Source: Desulfocapsa sp. (GTDB lineage: Bacteria > Desulfobacterota > Desulfobulbia > Desulfobulbales > Desulfocapsaceae). Taken from it: a DNA stretch of 41,285 nucleotides. Location: assembly GCA_030145625.1 (NCBI GenBank), contig JAQYVF010000041.1, positions 1-41,285 of the forward strand, given 5' to 3'. The notes beneath the pieces were generated by a model. The model was not told where the DNA came from. It saw nothing but the letters and a program-made list of their open reading frames with translations, and did no database searches. This document shows positions 41,136-41,285 of the stretch, piece by piece (the stretch's first letter is position 1; each line of letters opens with the position of its first letter). The translations under genes and the position numbers were made by a program.

Positions 41136-41285
41136 CCAGAGAGGGGGGGAAACCTGCTCTTCTGACTCTACAACATTACTGATTTCCCATACGTTATAAA
41201 GCGGCTTGCATAGCTATTGCGGGCGGTGAAATCACAACTTCAAATCCATCCCATCTCACGTCAGTGTTTGTTTATTGCATCAAGG

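Larger units (their letters stand above)
40880..41285. other. 3' gap with REP-type palindromes
   Basis: No gene is visible in the final 406 bases. They hold the REP-type repeats listed separately; the tail beyond 41120 shows nothing supportable. Confidence 0.6.

Noticed and set aside
1-41285. CRISPR arrays, tRNA and rRNA genes, intact insertion sequences
   Set aside because: No regularly spaced direct repeats, no tRNA-like cloverleaf with a T-loop, no rRNA-like stretch and no complete transposase were seen on either strand.

Overview
The window reads as chromosomal DNA of a Gram-negative anaerobe, most likely a Desulfobacterota bacterium near the Desulfobulbales. This is inference from gene content: a short archaeal-type Psd next to PssA and IlvBN, a cytochrome b/Rieske pair, an ADP-forming acyl-CoA synthetase, a UGA-containing thiol-redox gene, a remnant resembling aldehyde ferredoxin oxidoreductase, and several outer-membrane proteins. 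No rRNA, tRNA, CRISPR array or intact insertion sequence was seen.

Positions 1-8.4 kb are accessory and sparsely coding. They hold a Cys-rich PAS-like protein, a LysE-type exporter, a zinc-free MDR oxidoreductase, an unknown protein, a 669-residue protein with an eCIS-core (DUF4157) metallopeptidase motif plus a second zincin motif, an AT-rich SGNH-like gene, and two gene relics (an integron-type integrase and the C-terminal end of an aldehyde ferredoxin oxidoreductase). Positions 8.4-13.7 kb hold a compact envelope-transport operon: TetR regulator, RND/MMPL exporter, LolA-like periplasmic protein and DUF1302-like outer-membrane protein. Positions 13.9-19.3 kb carry a methyltransferase-like gene and mostly exported small proteins: an unknown, a Gly/Asp/Ser repeat peptide, a thioredoxin-fold/peroxiredoxin pair, a CAP-domain protein and an omptin protease.

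Positions 19.5-29.3 kb are core metabolism. On the minus strand lie ilvB-ilvN, psd-pssA and asd-rsmD-coaD-Rieske-cytochrome b. Divergent from ilvB is leuA, preceded by a leader peptide with seven Leu codons in nine and a perfect terminator hairpin, which is a classical leucine attenuator. A 59-codon YjfB-like gene follows.

Positions 29.9-31.0 kb hold a CaCA-type antiporter translationally coupled to a probable selenoprotein. The latter has an in-frame UGA giving U-P-R-C and a bSECIS-like hairpin 3' of it. Positions 31.2-36.9 kb are one operon: AcuC-like deacetylase, AcuB-like CBS-ACT protein, ADP-forming acyl-CoA synthetase, and an acetyl-CoA hydrolase/transferase fused to a GNAT acetyltransferase. 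This looks like acetyl-CoA/acetate interconversion packaged with lysine acetylation control.

Positions 37.2-41.3 kb hold a 27-bp palindrome with an orphan ribosome-binding site and mini-ORF, a CsoR-family regulator with a DmeF-like metal exporter, an unknown 100-residue protein, a QueG-like iron-sulfur protein, and REP-type palindromes at the end.
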